Counted from the first letter of the stretch, positions 34,352 to 47,117 are shown. The stretch: 64,000 bases of DNA from Anagrus nilaparvatae (GCA_022575985.1 JAKSXM010000147.1:17518001-17582000); one strand, 5' to 3'. Numbers and translations: made by a program. Notes: generated from the letters alone by a model not told the origin.

Positions 34352-35610
34352 CAAAATTTTTCTTCGGTTTTTTTTAACAGATTTTAAATTAATAAATATA
34401 TACCTATAAGTACATAAATAAATATAAAAAAATAATTATAAAAAAAAAAATAATTAATTTAAAAAAAAAAAAATAAATAAAAAAATATTAAAAAAATAAT
34501 TTTTTTTAAATAAAATTTTCACTCTGTTTGAATCAACTAAGTAACTATGACAATTCAACAAATACTTTGTTGGCATATTTCAACAAAGTTATTTGTCAAT
34601 ACAACTTAGAATTTTTTTCCGTGTAAAGATGGGCTACCGCTTTTAAAAAAAAAAATTTTCCAAAAATTTTTTTCAAAGCTTCATTTTCCTAAAAAAAAAT
34701 TTATTTTTTAATAAATTTCTTATACATTAATTAAACTTTTATATTAATATATATTCAATTTATAGTGATGCATACAGGTAAATTGGACCACTAAATTCAA
34801 ATATGATGTTTAAATTACATTGGATAACTTATAAGGGCTGAATTTACCCTCTTTTCACCACAATTACCCCAAAATATGCATTTACCAAAAAGAAAATTTT
34901 TTAGGTACTTAAGGGTGAACATATAGGTTTTTGGGCTGCTAAACACAAAAATGATGTGAAAAATGTTATTTTAACTGATGCAGAGTTATTAACATCCTTA
35001 TTTCACCCCTTAAAATTAAATTTTTTTTATAAACTTTTTATTTTAAATTTTAAGTGATCCAGTTGGTTATTTAGAACCCTAGATTCAAATTTGATATTAA
35101 AATTCTGAAATAGTGGGGATACTACCCCTTATTTCACTCCTTTTTCCCCTGAGACTTTCATTTTTAAAAAAAGCTTTATTTTTCTGTTGTAAAGAGGTCA
35201 AGTAGGTTTCTTTGGCCACTGAACTCAAAAATGATGTCAAAAATGTTATTTTAACTGATGCAGGCTGAATAACTACCCTTATTTTAACCCTTTACACCCC
35301 TTAAACTTAAATTTTTTTTAAACGTTTTCTTATGAATTTTAAGAGACCCGGTAAGTTATTTGAAAACTTAAATTCAAATTTGATATCAAAATTCTCAAAT
35401 AATGGGCTAAACCACCATTATATTAAACTCTTTCACCCCTCAGACTTTGATTTTTATAAATGCTTTATGTATCTTTTTAAAAGAGGTGAAGCATGTTTTT
35501 TGTGGCTTCAACACTCAAATATGCTGTATAATTACTTTAATAAAGTGCCTATAACCCTTATTTTTAACTTAACTAACAAGGAAACCTCCCGAGGTGTCCC
35601 CCTCTAATTT
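34352..35610. repeat. Degenerate ~150-bp tandem repeats
   Basis: From about 34780, diverged units share CCACTGAACTCAAAAATGAT, ATGTTATTTTAACTGATGCA and TTTCACCCCTTAAA-like text, with alternating variants ~290 bp apart. This is the same module family as at 12571-12965. The frame 35332-35607 falls inside the repeats and is not a convincing gene. Confidence 0.65.
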
Positions 35611-35959
35611 TAATGAAACTTAAATATATTGTAGAGGATCAAAAAATAATGTACACGTATATTTTTGTTTTGGCTAAAAAACGTTTTTAAGCGGTAAAAA
35701 CCACCCTTAAAGTTGACCCTAAAAAACACTTTTTTAGCTTTTTCTCTAAAAGTATTCAAGATAATGTTATAAAACCAACGACATTTTTTTACATATTATT
35801 GTACTTTTAAAATGATATAAATTGTTTTACTAAGGGTTGCAACCCCTAATTTTTTTTAAGGAAAAACTGTTTTTAACAAATGAGTTTTTTTTTTTTTAAA
35901 TCTGGAATTGGTGAACAAAATTTTTAAATCATGCCAATTTACTTAAAATTGTGAAAGAA

Positions 35960-36720
35960 AGTTGACGTGTTTCAGGATTTTTGCGATAATTTGAATATAA
36001 GGGTGAAACTACCCCTAACTTACCCCTAAGAAGTTTCTTTTTAATTCAAAATATAAAATTAAATAAACAGTGGGATTTATGTTTTTGAGGTCACTGATTA
36101 CGATTAAAATTTCAGAATTTCATTAAACATAACGATTTGTCGAGTATTGCAATTAAAAACTAAGGTATTTCTTAAAAATTTCTTTGTTGTCAGCGGCCAG
36201 AAAGCACGTATTTCCCGGCCGCTGTGCGACCGGAAGCAACGCGTTTTCTCGACAGAGAAAAGACAAGAAAAATCGTATACGACCCTTGTCCATAAATAAA
36301 GAATGGCCCAAATCGCAGTTTACCAACCTCGGCTTCGCCTCGGAAGGTAATTTACGTGCGATTTGGGCCATTTTTACTTTTCTGGACACGGGCTCGTAAT
36401 ATACTATATTCTTAATATTTTCGTTATAAAAAAATTTGTTTTCAGGGTAAAATATTTTAAACTTCTGACATTTTACTCGCAATTATAAAAAAAAGTTAAC
36501 ATATTTCAGGATTTATGCGATAATAGAAATACAAGCGTGAAACTACCCCTAACCTACCCCTAAAAAGTTCTTTTTTAATTCAAAATATAAAATTAAAATA
36601 AGTAATGCGATTTCTGCTTTTAGAGTCGCTGATTATGAATATAATGTCAGAATTTCTATTACCAAAACGATTTATCAAGTATGGCAATTAAAAGTTTTAA
36701 AAAGCTGAAGTATTTCAAAA
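35960..36720. repeat. Duplicated ~220-bp repeat split by a hairpin-rich insert
   Basis: 35960-36170 and 36490-36720 share TTTCAGGATTT.TGCGATAA, GTGAAACTACCCCTAAC and a GTCGCTGATTA-like core. Between them, at 36190-36375, is a GC-rich segment unlike its surroundings. The second copy is also found inverted at 39268-39360, on the far side of the pogo-like transposase. Confidence 0.75.
36192..36373. other. Three consecutive GC-rich hairpins
   Basis: Hairpin 1: CAGCGGCC/GGCCGCTG (36192-36225). Hairpin 2: TTTTCTC/GAGAAAA (about 36244-36260). Hairpin 3: AATGGCCCAAATCGCA with exact inverse TGCGATTTGGGCCATT (36302-36373), whose loop holds a second inverted pair and CTCGGCTTCGCCTCGG. This is far more structure than expected in DNA of this composition. 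It may be a small foldback element or a structured RNA; no known family is assigned. Confidence 0.6.
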
Positions 36721-36750
36721 ATTATTTTTTCCTAATAGTAATATCTTTAT

Positions 36751-36850
36751 AACCGCTCGGTAGCGCAGAAGTGACGTTCTTGCTTTGTAATATAGTATTA
36801 TATTATGAAGTGGGTTCGCCGCTGATGCAGAGCAATGATACTTTTTTTTC
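36751..36850 (+). other. Second tRNA-like segment
   Basis: CGGTAGCGCAGAAGTGACG resembles an A box, and GTGGGTTCGCCGC a B box. The distance is stretched by an AT insert (ATATAGTATTATATTATG). It is followed by a T run. Read as a tRNA-derived pseudogene or SINE promoter. Confidence 0.3.
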
Positions 36851-37334
36851 TAAATAAATATTTAATAATTATTAAATATTTATTATAAGAAGGGAGAGTA
36901 GAGCTGGCTGTTGGTCCGCAGAAGAAAATCCATATCTGTTGTATTTGATCAACTCTGGTTATAACATAACTAATGAGATTTTAACATTTTTTAGGAGGTT
37001 TGCTTGAATTATCAAGCAGCGCAGTTTAGCCGTGTGAATTAAATTTTACATTTAAAAAGAAAAAAATAAAATGACCAGAGGTGATAATGAATAATTTAAA
37101 GCGTAAATATTTTAATGATACAAATTTTTTTAAATGTTTGCCAGTATGTATTGCGTTCTACACAAAGAAAGTTCTATAAGCATTTTTATTTTTACTTTAT
37201 TTTTCATAAAGAATTTTTGGTTAATAATTTTCCATATGATATTCAATTGCAAACTAAAAAAAAATAATATTCAATTTGGAGAATATTGAATTAATTTTAA
37301 AATTATTGTTTTAAGCGATTATATTTTATATAGA

Positions 37335-38983
37335 ATGTATGTTAATCCGATAAATGTATTAAACCTCTTACTTGGAATATTTCAAGTAATGAATATTCCG
37401 GAATCTCCTATAAATGAAGCCGAAAAAGAGTTAGTTGAAAATTTAAAACAAATTTTGATATCCTCAATGGATGAAATAAATACAGTAGAGGCTATAGAAG
37501 AAGAAACATTGGCTTTTGAAGAAAAGTTTAAGGATTACGAAGCTAAAGCTGTAGAAGATGATATTTGGTTTAAGGATGAACAAGTTAATGATGCTTGTTC
37601 AGAGGACCAGGATGAATTAAGTTATGATTATAAAAAAAAGGCAGTTGAGTTTTGGAGATCTGGAAAAAAAAAGAATTTTAGCCTTGAGACCGTTCAAAAT
37701 AGATTTAAGCTTGTAAAATCAGTTAGACAATTACGTCGTTGGGCAAATCAGCTTAATAAAGGTGGAACTTACAAAGAAAAACTAACGAGAATTTCAGAAT
37801 TGGTCATTGAAAACTTAAAAAATGCATTGGACGCTGGTTTGATTGTGCACGATATTGATTTGCGGAAATGGGCTTTACAATCTAAAAAAGAATTGAATTT
37901 TTATGACGTACGTTTTAAGGCTTCAGATAACTGGTTGTATAAATTTAAAAAAGCTCATAAAATTGTTAGCAGAAAAATTAATAAATTTGTGACAAAAAAA
38001 GGTAAAACAAATCAAGAATCAATAAAAAAAAATGCAGAAAAATTTGTATCAGATGTTAAAAAGCAAATAAAAAAATATGGTATTAAAAACGTATATAACG
38101 CTGATCAAATTGGTTTCCGTCTAGAATTACATGCAGGACGTACATTAGCAGCAGAAGGCGAGAAGACAGTTGAATGTGTGGTTCAATCGGTTTCAGCAAT
38201 GAATCACAGCTATACAATAATGCCTACTATTAATGCTGAAGGAAAATTGCTTTCTCCGCTGTTTCTAGTACTGAAAGAAAGTAAAAATGAATTGGATCCA
38301 ATCGTTTCCAAAAATTTATTCCGTCCTGATAATGTATACATTACGGTTTCTAAATCAGGAAAAATGACATCTGGTTCGTATAATAAATTTTATTTGCTTA
38401 AAAATAAAACTTTTTTTAATTATTTTTACAGTAAAAAATTTTTACAGAACATTTTAAAGAATGGCTAACAAAAGTTTTTTTCCCTAATACTGGAACAAAA
38501 AGTGTATTATTATAAAATTATTGGAGTGGACAATGCACAGATGTTGTAAGACAACTGAAACCAACAAATAAAAATATAGAGATCCTAAAAATTCCTGAAG
38601 GAACAACGGGGAAAATACAACCATTAGATGTCTTTGGTTTGCGAATATGGAAGAATTTTGCCAGACACTTTTCTGACAGTGTTATATTATTAAATGAAAA
38701 TCTTAATTTACATTTAAGAAATAATATAATAAAATTGCAGTCATTGGTGCATAATCAGTTATCTTCTCCTCGATACACAAGTCTTTTTAAACGAGCTTGG
38801 TACAAAAGTGATTACATTGAACAAAAACCAGAAAAATTTGATAATCCAGTTACATTTGGTTTTGGAAAATCTGGAACGCATTGCGAAATATCTGGTTGCA
38901 GTAATGTAGCTATAATAAAATGCTCACTATGCCTTAAACATTTTTTTGAAGACCATCATATTTGTTCTACGTATAAACCATGA
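37335..38983 (+). pseudogene. pogo/Tigger-like transposase (CENP-B type)
   Basis: DDE transposase of the pogo branch of Tc1/mariner. Open from 37335 to 38468 (377 residues): acidic N-terminus, then a CENP-B/Tc5-type DNA-binding region (DIDLRKWALQ..., ASDNWLYKFKKAH) and the DDE_1 core starting VYNADQIGF with first Asp intact. A frameshift and stops follow (38460-38640); the second Asp site reads NYWSGQCTD, so that Asp is replaced by Asn. The third Asp is kept in IQPLDVFG, in the frame that runs to 38983 with a Cys/His C-terminus (CEISGC...CSLCLKHFFEDHHIC). The loss of catalytic Asp and frame marks a dead copy, although the first 1.1 kb is notably intact. Inverted copies of a ~95-bp repeat lie on both sides (36430-36560 and 39268-39360). 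Confidence 0.85.
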
Positions 38984-40440
38984 ATATGAAAAACGAGAGT
39001 TAATAAAAAAATTATTATTTATGTATTTTTGATATGTACTATAATTTCATTAGCTGTATTGAATAAATTCAGGTATTAAATAGACTTAAACCTCAATTAT
39101 AAAATTAATCGACCAAATTATTAACGTGAAAATGAGAAAAACTTTCAAAAAATCTAATACACTAGGAACTACTTAAAACAAATAAAAAAACTTAAGGGTA
39201 GCTTCAGGATTTGAAAGCATGCTTATAATCAGGAAAATAAGAAAAAGTTAAGGATAGTTTCAATCTTATATTCAAATTATCGCAAAAATCCTGAAATATA
39301 TCAACTTTTTTTTATAATTGTAGGTAAAATGTCATAAGTTTAAAATTTTTTCTTTGACTATCAATTGGCAAAAGGCAAAAATACATCTACTGTTAAAAAT
39401 TTAAGATAATTCACCATTTAGTTTACGAGTTATTAAACTCCAAAGTTCAATTCTTATACATTTTTTGAATAGGAAGACGCGTGAAAATGCATTGAAATCT
39501 AGTATCTTTTTGTAAATGCTTCTAAGCGAGACGTCAGATGTGAACGAAAATTAATTTTAAAGTTAATGAATAGTATTAAAATATCATTTTAAAATTTTAA
39601 GGGAATTGAGCATTTTGTATCAGAAATATTAAACTCCATAGTTAAAAAAAAATTTTTTTTGTAAATTTATAATATTTTAAGTTTTTATTAATTTTTATTA
39701 ATTTTTATAAAAAAAATAAAGTATTCATCACTAAAAATAATCATGATTTTTCTTCTGAAATTCGTAATAAACAAAGATTTTTATTCTTTTTTTACTTATT
39801 TTTGATTTTTTTGAACTTTACGAAATAATCTGCTGGGTACGCTAGTGATAAAAAATTGCCGTTTACGGCGTTTGAAAGGTAGAGCTTATACGAAATAAAT
39901 GAGACCAAACGGTAGTATTTTGGTAGAATTTCAATATGACAGCGTTATTTGGAAAATTGCCTAAAAACCCTATCTTATAACATTGTTATAGAATTGAGTC
40001 CTGCGTTTCTCGGCCAATAAGGCGCGTTAGAATAAACGGAAGGAGTTTTCGGTATTTTTTTAACATTTTTAAGTCATCAATTGTAATTTATAATCCAGAT
40101 GTTTCGAATATATACGATTTTCGCTATAAAATCCAAAAATTTTTGGTAAAAAAAGGGGTGTTTTAGGTGTTTAAGGGTGATTAAGGTATTTTCGGACTCT
40201 GAGGACCTCATTTTCAAGTTTAGCGACACCGAAAACATATTAGGAAGCATAGAAAACGTATTTTAAAAAAAATTTTTGTCGTTTACACTAATTGTCGTTA
40301 TTAGCCAACCACTTGGGAGCTACCCTGGGTTTGTGCGACCCCTAAATCGTTCTTAAATGAGCTGAAAATTGGTATGGGATCATTTTGTCACCTAAACTTC
40401 AACATACTTCAGGAAGAACATTTTTGGCGCACTTTTTTTT
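38984..40440. other. Intergenic AT-rich sequence with an inverted repeat copy
   Basis: 39268-39360 is the inverse of 36430-36560 (TTATCGCAAAAATCCTGAAA). Around 39830-40300 base composition is more balanced, with no motif or frame I can name. Confidence 0.5.
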
Positions 40441-41340
40441 TCATTGAACAACCTTAATATATATCTTCTATATCCAGATGTTCGGAGGGGAGATGAGGAG
40501 CTAATCTCATGCTTAGTGCAGCATTTCAGGGCATCTGGAGGCTCCATGATTTATGTGATAAATGTTCTGTCCTCCTCGTTTTCCTATACAAGGTGTCTCT
40601 GTTTGGGATTGACGATCCATTCCGACCCACTCATGGGATTTTAAATGAGTAATTCTAATAAAATCCGTTACTAATAAACATTCTGTTAAGACTTCATTAA
40701 ACCAGGCCATTCCTTCCAAGAAACCTGGGAATCACTATGAGAAACCGGCAGCTGGGACCAAATTTCTGATACCAGATGGAAGAAATACAAAACTAGCTGG
40801 GATCTTTAACATGAAACCATTGACTAGGTCTGGGACTCTAGGAGAGAAACCAAATGGAAGCAGTGAGGTTGCAAAAGAAACACCGCCGAGTGAAACAGGT
40901 GCAACTAAAAGATCTGAGGCCAATAGGCAAAAGACAAGGTTGGATAAAATAGCTAATTAAAAGGAGGCCCAGGTTAAGAGACACCTTCTCCTAGATCTTT
41001 GAGTATTAAGAGAAATAGAAGTGGAAAAGACACTTCTCCTAATTTTGTGAACCGGCTATCAAGAATAGCAACATTATGAGGATCATCGTTAGAGGATACC
41101 TGGACCCTTCGTCTTATGTAAACGAAGAAAGGAGGGAGTTTATACTAGGGAGCTACTCACTTCAGAACGATCTTGGAGAAGCTCCCAACTTTAGAAACTA
41201 TTGGATCTACTCTCAGCTATAAACTATTGCCCATGGCTACCTGAAAGTAAACTCTCAGGTAAAGAATGGCAAGAAGTTGATAAGCCGTTTCAGTAGTTTC
41301 CTTCTTTAATAAGCTTATTAGATTACTATAAAGGTAAAAC
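40440..41340. other. Moderately GC-rich region, unidentified
   Basis: Less AT-rich than surrounding DNA and adjacent to a LINE RT relic on the minus strand, so probably part of the same or another LINE. Frames at 40444-40923 show no domain. Confidence 0.3.
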
Positions 41341-41660
41341 TACCAGTTCGTCGTTCATTTTTCTGTTAACTACTTTTTCAATAGTTTTCAGGAGAAATGA
41401 AATGATGAGAGTGAATGGTCTACAGTCCTTCACACGAGTGCCCTATTTTTCCGCCTTTCCGAATGAAGGCTACCGTGGAAGTTCTCCAGCTGACCGGCAC
41501 GTAACCAATTGCCAGTCACGCCCTGAATAGCTTCGTAATTGGGCCCATTAAGTGGGAAAGACCTTTTTACAGCAGTCGGGATAACTTCTATCAAGTCCGG
41601 GAAACCCTACTGGGAGTCCCTACTACTTGACAATTTAGCTTTCCTAATTTTGTTCTTAAA
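41340..41660 (-). pseudogene. Jockey/I-type LINE reverse transcriptase fragment
   Basis: On the minus strand the N-terminal RT blocks are readable across a frameshift: GPITKLFRA, LAIGYVPVSWR, VAFIRKGGK and then CRPFTLIISFLLKTIEKVV, matching the usual GyvP..W....V.FIPKpGK and RPISLTSFLLKTLE pattern. The catalytic palm is not found downstream. A decayed fragment. Confidence 0.7.
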
Positions 41661-42049
41661 TGAGGTTAGGATCTTAAAATAGTCCTCCCTTAAGGAGGGG
41701 TTACTTCGATTTTTTTACTTAACATTTCTAACCTTCTTTTTCTGATCGTCAAGGTCCTTATTGCACCAGACATCACCTTTTTTCTGACACTTCGCTTCAA
41801 ATGGCAGTTTGCCTTATATGAATGAATGACTGCAAATAGTTTCGAATGTGAGTTCGATTTCCTCAGGTAAATAAATATCTTTTGTTTTGAAACTGCTGAG
41901 TGATACATCGATCCTTAGAGCTCGGTATTGTTCCCCAATCGTATTGAAAGGTAGATATGAGATATCTTTAATTTCAATTAAATTTTGGAATTCTATTTCA
42001 TAATTTAACCTCTGAAAATAATTAGTTTTATTACCCAGTTAACAATACT

Positions 42050-42540
42050 CAAAAGGTACTCGAGATCACTGAAGGCAGATATGAAATTACGGATATAAAA
42101 AATTATATATCGGAAGAATTAAGAGATGATCATTTAAAATATCCGTTACAAGAAAATGAGAAGATTCGATTGGCAGGTGAGCCGATCATCTTAAACGGAA
42201 TTAAATCTACGTTCTAGACAGAGATACTGTGAAGATATTCTATAGATTTCACCCAAATGAATAATATTGGTAGTATATTAGGTTTTGATAAAGTAATTTT
42301 ACCTCCATTTGTACGCCATGTGTCGACGGGAATTATTAAAATTTTAAAGGTTAAAGAATTAAACGTAGAGTATAATTTTTTTTTTAACGATAAAAGATCA
42401 CATAATTTCTATTCTTGTCCAGTATCTCAATCACCTGGATATAAGATTATTGATATACCAAAAAATTTATTATTCTTACTTATTACTACATAAGAGATTG
42501 ACGAAAGGCTTAGGCTTACTGATCAAAGGGGAAATTGGTA
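42050..42540 (+). pseudogene. Polinton-type minor capsid (penton-like) protein remnant
   Basis: Fragments ITEGRYEITDIKNYI, NNIGSILGFDKVILPPF, HVSTGIIKILKV, SPGYKIIDIPKNLLFL and, after a frame change (~42545), LRLHLRPAQD follow the order of a protein I know from Polinton/Maverick-type elements and their relatives, probably the single jelly-roll capsid protein. Stops and frame changes show decay. Identification is by remembered motif order only. It fits with the integrase and polymerase B remnants to the right. Confidence 0.5.
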
Positions 42541-42659
42541 AATTTTAGAGTAGAATTGACAACTTTAAGATTACATTTACGTCCAGCTCAAGATGCCTTT
42601 AATTTATAATAATTATTTGATTTATAATGCTAGTAGAAACTTCTGGTAAGTTGAGGATA

Positions 42660-42975
42660 AAACATTAAAGAAAGAAAATATGAAGTTTTTGGAGTCTTTG
42701 GGATACAAAGTACGGAAAAATGAGTATTGTAGACGTTTTGTCTTCCGTCTAAGAAGTTTACTCTATTATCGGTTATGAGTATAACGCTGATAAACCATTT
42801 CAACAGAATAAAGTGAGTTGTGTTAATGAGATTAGCATTAAAATATTAAATCCTGATTTATATGTGTAGTTAAGTGAAGCATATATTCTTATTGAGGGAT
42901 CTTGTATAATTTACAAGCATTGAATATTAATGCTTATAATATTGAAGTTTCAGAAGGTATACCAAAATATAAGAC
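42660..42975 (+). pseudogene. Possible N-terminus of a Polinton-type major capsid protein
   Basis: In pieces: VNEISIKILNPDLYV, then LSEAYILIEG, which resemble the start of Polinton major capsid proteins (inEi.i...d.y...sesYLyIEG). It is directly downstream of the penton-like remnant. Short, with stops; weak on its own. Confidence 0.35.
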
Positions 42976-43764
42976 GTCGAGTTTTACGCGTAAAATTTCG
43001 TGTATGAGACACGAAGGATGTTCTGTAATAGCGATATTGCTATTAATTAATTAAAAAAAGGCTTTAAATGACTTTGAAATAAAAGTTAACTAGCCTGACA
43101 TTTATAAGGTCTTTCTGTACTGTAGCATGTACCGTACATTTATATATTCTTTCTCTTGTGTGATTTTACTAAATAATTACGTACCATAAATTATAATTAA
43201 GAATAATTAATATTTAATTCAAATAGATATTATGACCTGGTTAATTAATATAGTATATAAATGAATTATAAATTTATTATGAAAATATAAGTAAGCTTTT
43301 ATTAAGAATCTAAACCAACGTATTTTACCTATTATACAATTCAACTTACATGTAAATTACTTGCGGCGCTCGGTTATGCCGGCTACAAAATCTTACCTTG
43401 AATATATTCCTGAAAAACGGGGGAGGGAAGGGGAGCTAAGTCAATAATAAGCCTTACGATTAATAAGAATAATAAATGATTTTAATGAAAAGTAATTGGA
43501 AATTTATAATTATTTACAAAGAAACTTAAAGCTAGATTTGGCCATTTAATAAAATAAAGAAATAATTTTGAGGCCTCGTGGGCCTTGATTAAATGTATTG
43601 ATGGGCGCCATCTTTTATGATCGCGTGTGGGTGTACACGGGTGTCGAGTATATTCGCGTATATAAAATATAAAACGAAATATAACACTGAAAATTATGAA
43701 AAATTTGAGTGTGAAAATACCACGAATATTCTCATCACACGTGCACACATATAAATGATTTTTC
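42976..43764. other. AT-rich sequence, nothing recognised
   Basis: Between the capsid-like fragments and the palindrome. A short open frame at 43482-43787 (minus) runs into the palindrome end and shows no domain. Confidence 0.5.
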
Positions 43765-46700
43765 ACCTCCGTGAAGGTACCCCCCATATAAAAGCTGATA
43801 ACACCAATCGATTGCGCTTAATTAACCCTTTAATTTGGTAGGGTCAAAAGGTTTGCGCGTCCCTTAGTTAATTAATTAATCCAAAAAAACCCTTGGGGGA
43901 TAGTTTTAATCCCCCGAAAAATTAAAAGTTATTTTAAAATATTTCCTTTTAATATAATTTTTAAAAAAAGGTACCATTCGTTTGCGCGTCGTTTGCGCTT
44001 TCATCCTCCGCAATCAGTTTATATTAAAAATAATTATTTAGTTAATTATTAATTCAAAATTATAGTTTGCATAAATGAAATCAAAATCCAGTGAAATCCA
44101 CGGTAGTGACGCATGCGCCGCGACATCTATTCGAAAAACGAAGTCAGCTGTTGAAGCTGTTTGCAAAACATAATCATTAACCAAATATGAACATTAAAAT
44201 TAAATAAATTAATTAATTAATCATAAAAGCTTTTTATTTAAAAATTTTAGGAATCTTCGTAGTTGTTAGTGTTACAGAAATATATTTTGTATTAAAGAAA
44301 AAAAGATTCAAACAGAATTCGGATCTGATTTTATTAGTGGATTTGATAAAGCAATACTTTTTTAAAAATATTTAATTCCATGATGGTTTAATTGATTCAA
44401 GTGTCTAGATGTTAAATAATTCATTGTAAATTTTATATATTGCAAAAATCTTATGGAATATGACAATACCATTGCATAGAGGCTCTTGTTTAAACAATAG
44501 TTTTTTGTAAAGTTTCTGTGTGCATAGATATAGACTTATTAAAATCAGTGTAATTTTTACTATCATTAAAATTATAAATATTTTTAATAATAAAAACAAA
44601 GTGCTATTTATGTATTAAAAAAGTTATTTTTTTATAATAAAAGGAACAATTGTCCGTTACACTATTTTAGTATTCGTCTCAATGAAAATAAAGAAGTACC
44701 TGATGACCGTAAACTTTGTTTCCAGGTAACTATAGAAGCTGATGGCATTTACTTGTAGAATCATTTGGCATATAAAATAAATAATCTAATTTCAGGTTGT
44801 CATGTTATTATCATCAACCTATATTTTATTCTGTTGATAAGCAAATAAGACCATGGCATTGGAGATGAACTTTCATAAATAAAAAATTTGATAAACTTAC
44901 TGCATTCTTGATCAATAATTTTCTCGTTGCAGAAAATACATCTCGATAACAGAATTTTGTGCTTACAAATCAGCCAAATGCTTATCTAAGGATGCTCCAG
45001 GTAAGCTGGCGGTTATTATTTTCAGTTAATAAATTATTATTAGTACAAAAAATAAAGTAAGATATATATCATATTGTAGGATGTCCATGAATATTTAATC
45101 TGGTAAACAGCTAATCGGATCATTGTATTGGAGGTATGAAAAAAATGTGGCATGTAATTTAATGTTCATCCATAAACTGTATTAATAACGAATACTTTTG
45201 TTATTGCAGGAAGTTCTTCTCAGTATAAAATTATTTAATCCCAAACACCAAAAATGAACTCAAATTATTATCAAATAATCAGAAAAGTTTAACGATCATC
45301 ATTTTCAAGCTGAAAACATTTACTTAGGTGCATTTGGCAAAAAAATAAAATTGTCTTATGATTTAATACATTTTATAATAACTTCTGCTCCAATTCGATA
45401 ACCTGATAAGTTATTCACCAGGTTGAGCCATTTCAACAAACTGAACACTCTTCCATCGGTCAACTGTTTTTTTATCGGAAGCTACATAGGAATTTTAAAA
45501 TCATACTACGCACTCTATTAATCTTCTAACTTCTTCTTCAAAAATGGAAGCAATGATTTATTATAATCAGCGTACTTTTCATTAAAAAAAACATCTGGTA
45601 CAAAAAAAAAGAAATTCCCGATGAAAAAATAGAATGTGCAAGTTTTCTGATTTTTCTAGTACCATAGTATGGTAGTGGTTATCAGTATATTTAATTAATT
45701 TAAAAAAAAATGATTTCAGAAAAGTAGATGAAAAAATATAAAGTAATTATTTTCATAGTATTTACTGACCGCAATAAATAATTTGTAAATAATCTGAAAT
45801 CATCCTACAATATGATATACATCTTACTTTATTTTTTGTACTAATAATAATTTATTGACTGAAAATAATAACCGCCAGCTTACTTGGAGCATCCTTAGAT
45901 AAGCATTTGGCTGATTTGTAAGCACAAAATTCTGTTATCGAGATGTATTTTCTGCAACGAGAAAATTATTGATCAAGAATGCAGTAAGTTTATCAAATTT
46001 TTTATTTATGAAAGTTCATCTCCAATGCCATGGTCTTATTTGCTTGTCAACAGAATAAAATATAGGTTGATGATAATAACATGACAACCTGAAATTAGAT
46101 TATTTATTTTATATTCCAAATGATTCTACAAGTAAATGCCATCAGCTTCTATAGTTACCTGGAAACAAAGTTTACGGTCATCAGGTACTTCTTTATTTTC
46201 ATTGAGACGAATACTAAAATAGTGCAACGGACAATTGTTCTTTTTATTATAAAAAAATAACTTTTTTAATACGTAAATAGCACTTTGTTTTTATTATTAA
46301 AAATAATAATAATTTTAATGATAGTAAAAATTACACTGATTTTAATAAGTCTATATCTATGCACACAGAAACTTTACAAAAAACTATTGTTTAACCAAGA
46401 GCCTCTATACAATGGTATTGTCATATTCCATAAGATTTTTGCAATATATAAAATTTACAATGAATTATTTAACATCTAGACACTTGAATCAATTAAACCA
46501 TCATTGAAATAAATATTTTTTAAAAAGTATTGCTTTATCAAATCCACTAATAAAATCAGATCCGAATTCTGTTTGAATCTTTTTTTCTTTAATACAAAAT
46601 ATATTTCTGTAACACTAACAACTACGAAGATTCCTAAAATTTTTAAATAAAAAGCTTTTATGATTAATTAATTAATTTATTTAATTTTAATGTTCATATT

Positions 46701-47117
46701 TGGTTAATGATTATGTTTTGCAAACAGCTTAAACAGCTGACTTCGTTTTTCAAATAGATGTCGCGGCGCATGCGTCACTACCGTGGATTTCACTGGATTT
46801 TAATTTCATTTATGCATACTATAATTTTGAATTAATAATTAAGTAAATAATTATTTTTAATATAAACTGATTGCGGGGGATGAAAGCGCAAACGACGCGC
46901 AAACGAATAGTACCTTTTTTTAAAATTATATTAAAAGGAAATATTTTAAAATAACTTTTAATTTTTCGGGGTATGAAAACTATCCCCTGAAGGTTTTTTT
47001 GGATTAATTAATTAACTAAGGGACGCGCAAACCTTTTGACCCTACCAAATTAAAGGAGTAATTAAGCGCAATCGATTGGTGTTATCAGCTTTTATATGGG
47101 GGGTACCTTCACGGAGG
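43765..47117. mobile_element. 3.35-kb palindromic element with coding-like blocks
   Basis: The left end CACCTCCGTGAAGGTACC and right end GGTACCTTCACGGAGG begin arms of ~1.33 kb (to ~45090 and from ~45800), nearly identical. Each arm holds splice-framed blocks that read partly like protein: VPDDRKLCFQVTIEADGIYL (near 44690), INKKFDKLTAFLINNFLVAE (near 44880) and QNFVLTNQPNAYLRMLQ (AG at 44935, GT at ~45002). The unique spacer has a block with DHHFQAENIYLGAFGK that is faintly reminiscent of the second half of a THAP finger. I do not recognise the protein. The paired frames 44405-44599 (minus) and 46285-46479 (plus) are the same arm sequence and not separate genes. The element sits in the Polinton relic. 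Confidence 0.7.

Noticed and set aside
35332..35607. 91-codon ORF as a gene
   Set aside because: Falls wholly within degenerate tandem repeats; other units lack the frame.
44405..46479. Matching 64-residue ORFs at 44405-44599 (-) and 46285-46479 (+)
   Set aside because: Mirror copies due to the palindrome, hydrophobic only because AT-rich; not called as genes.
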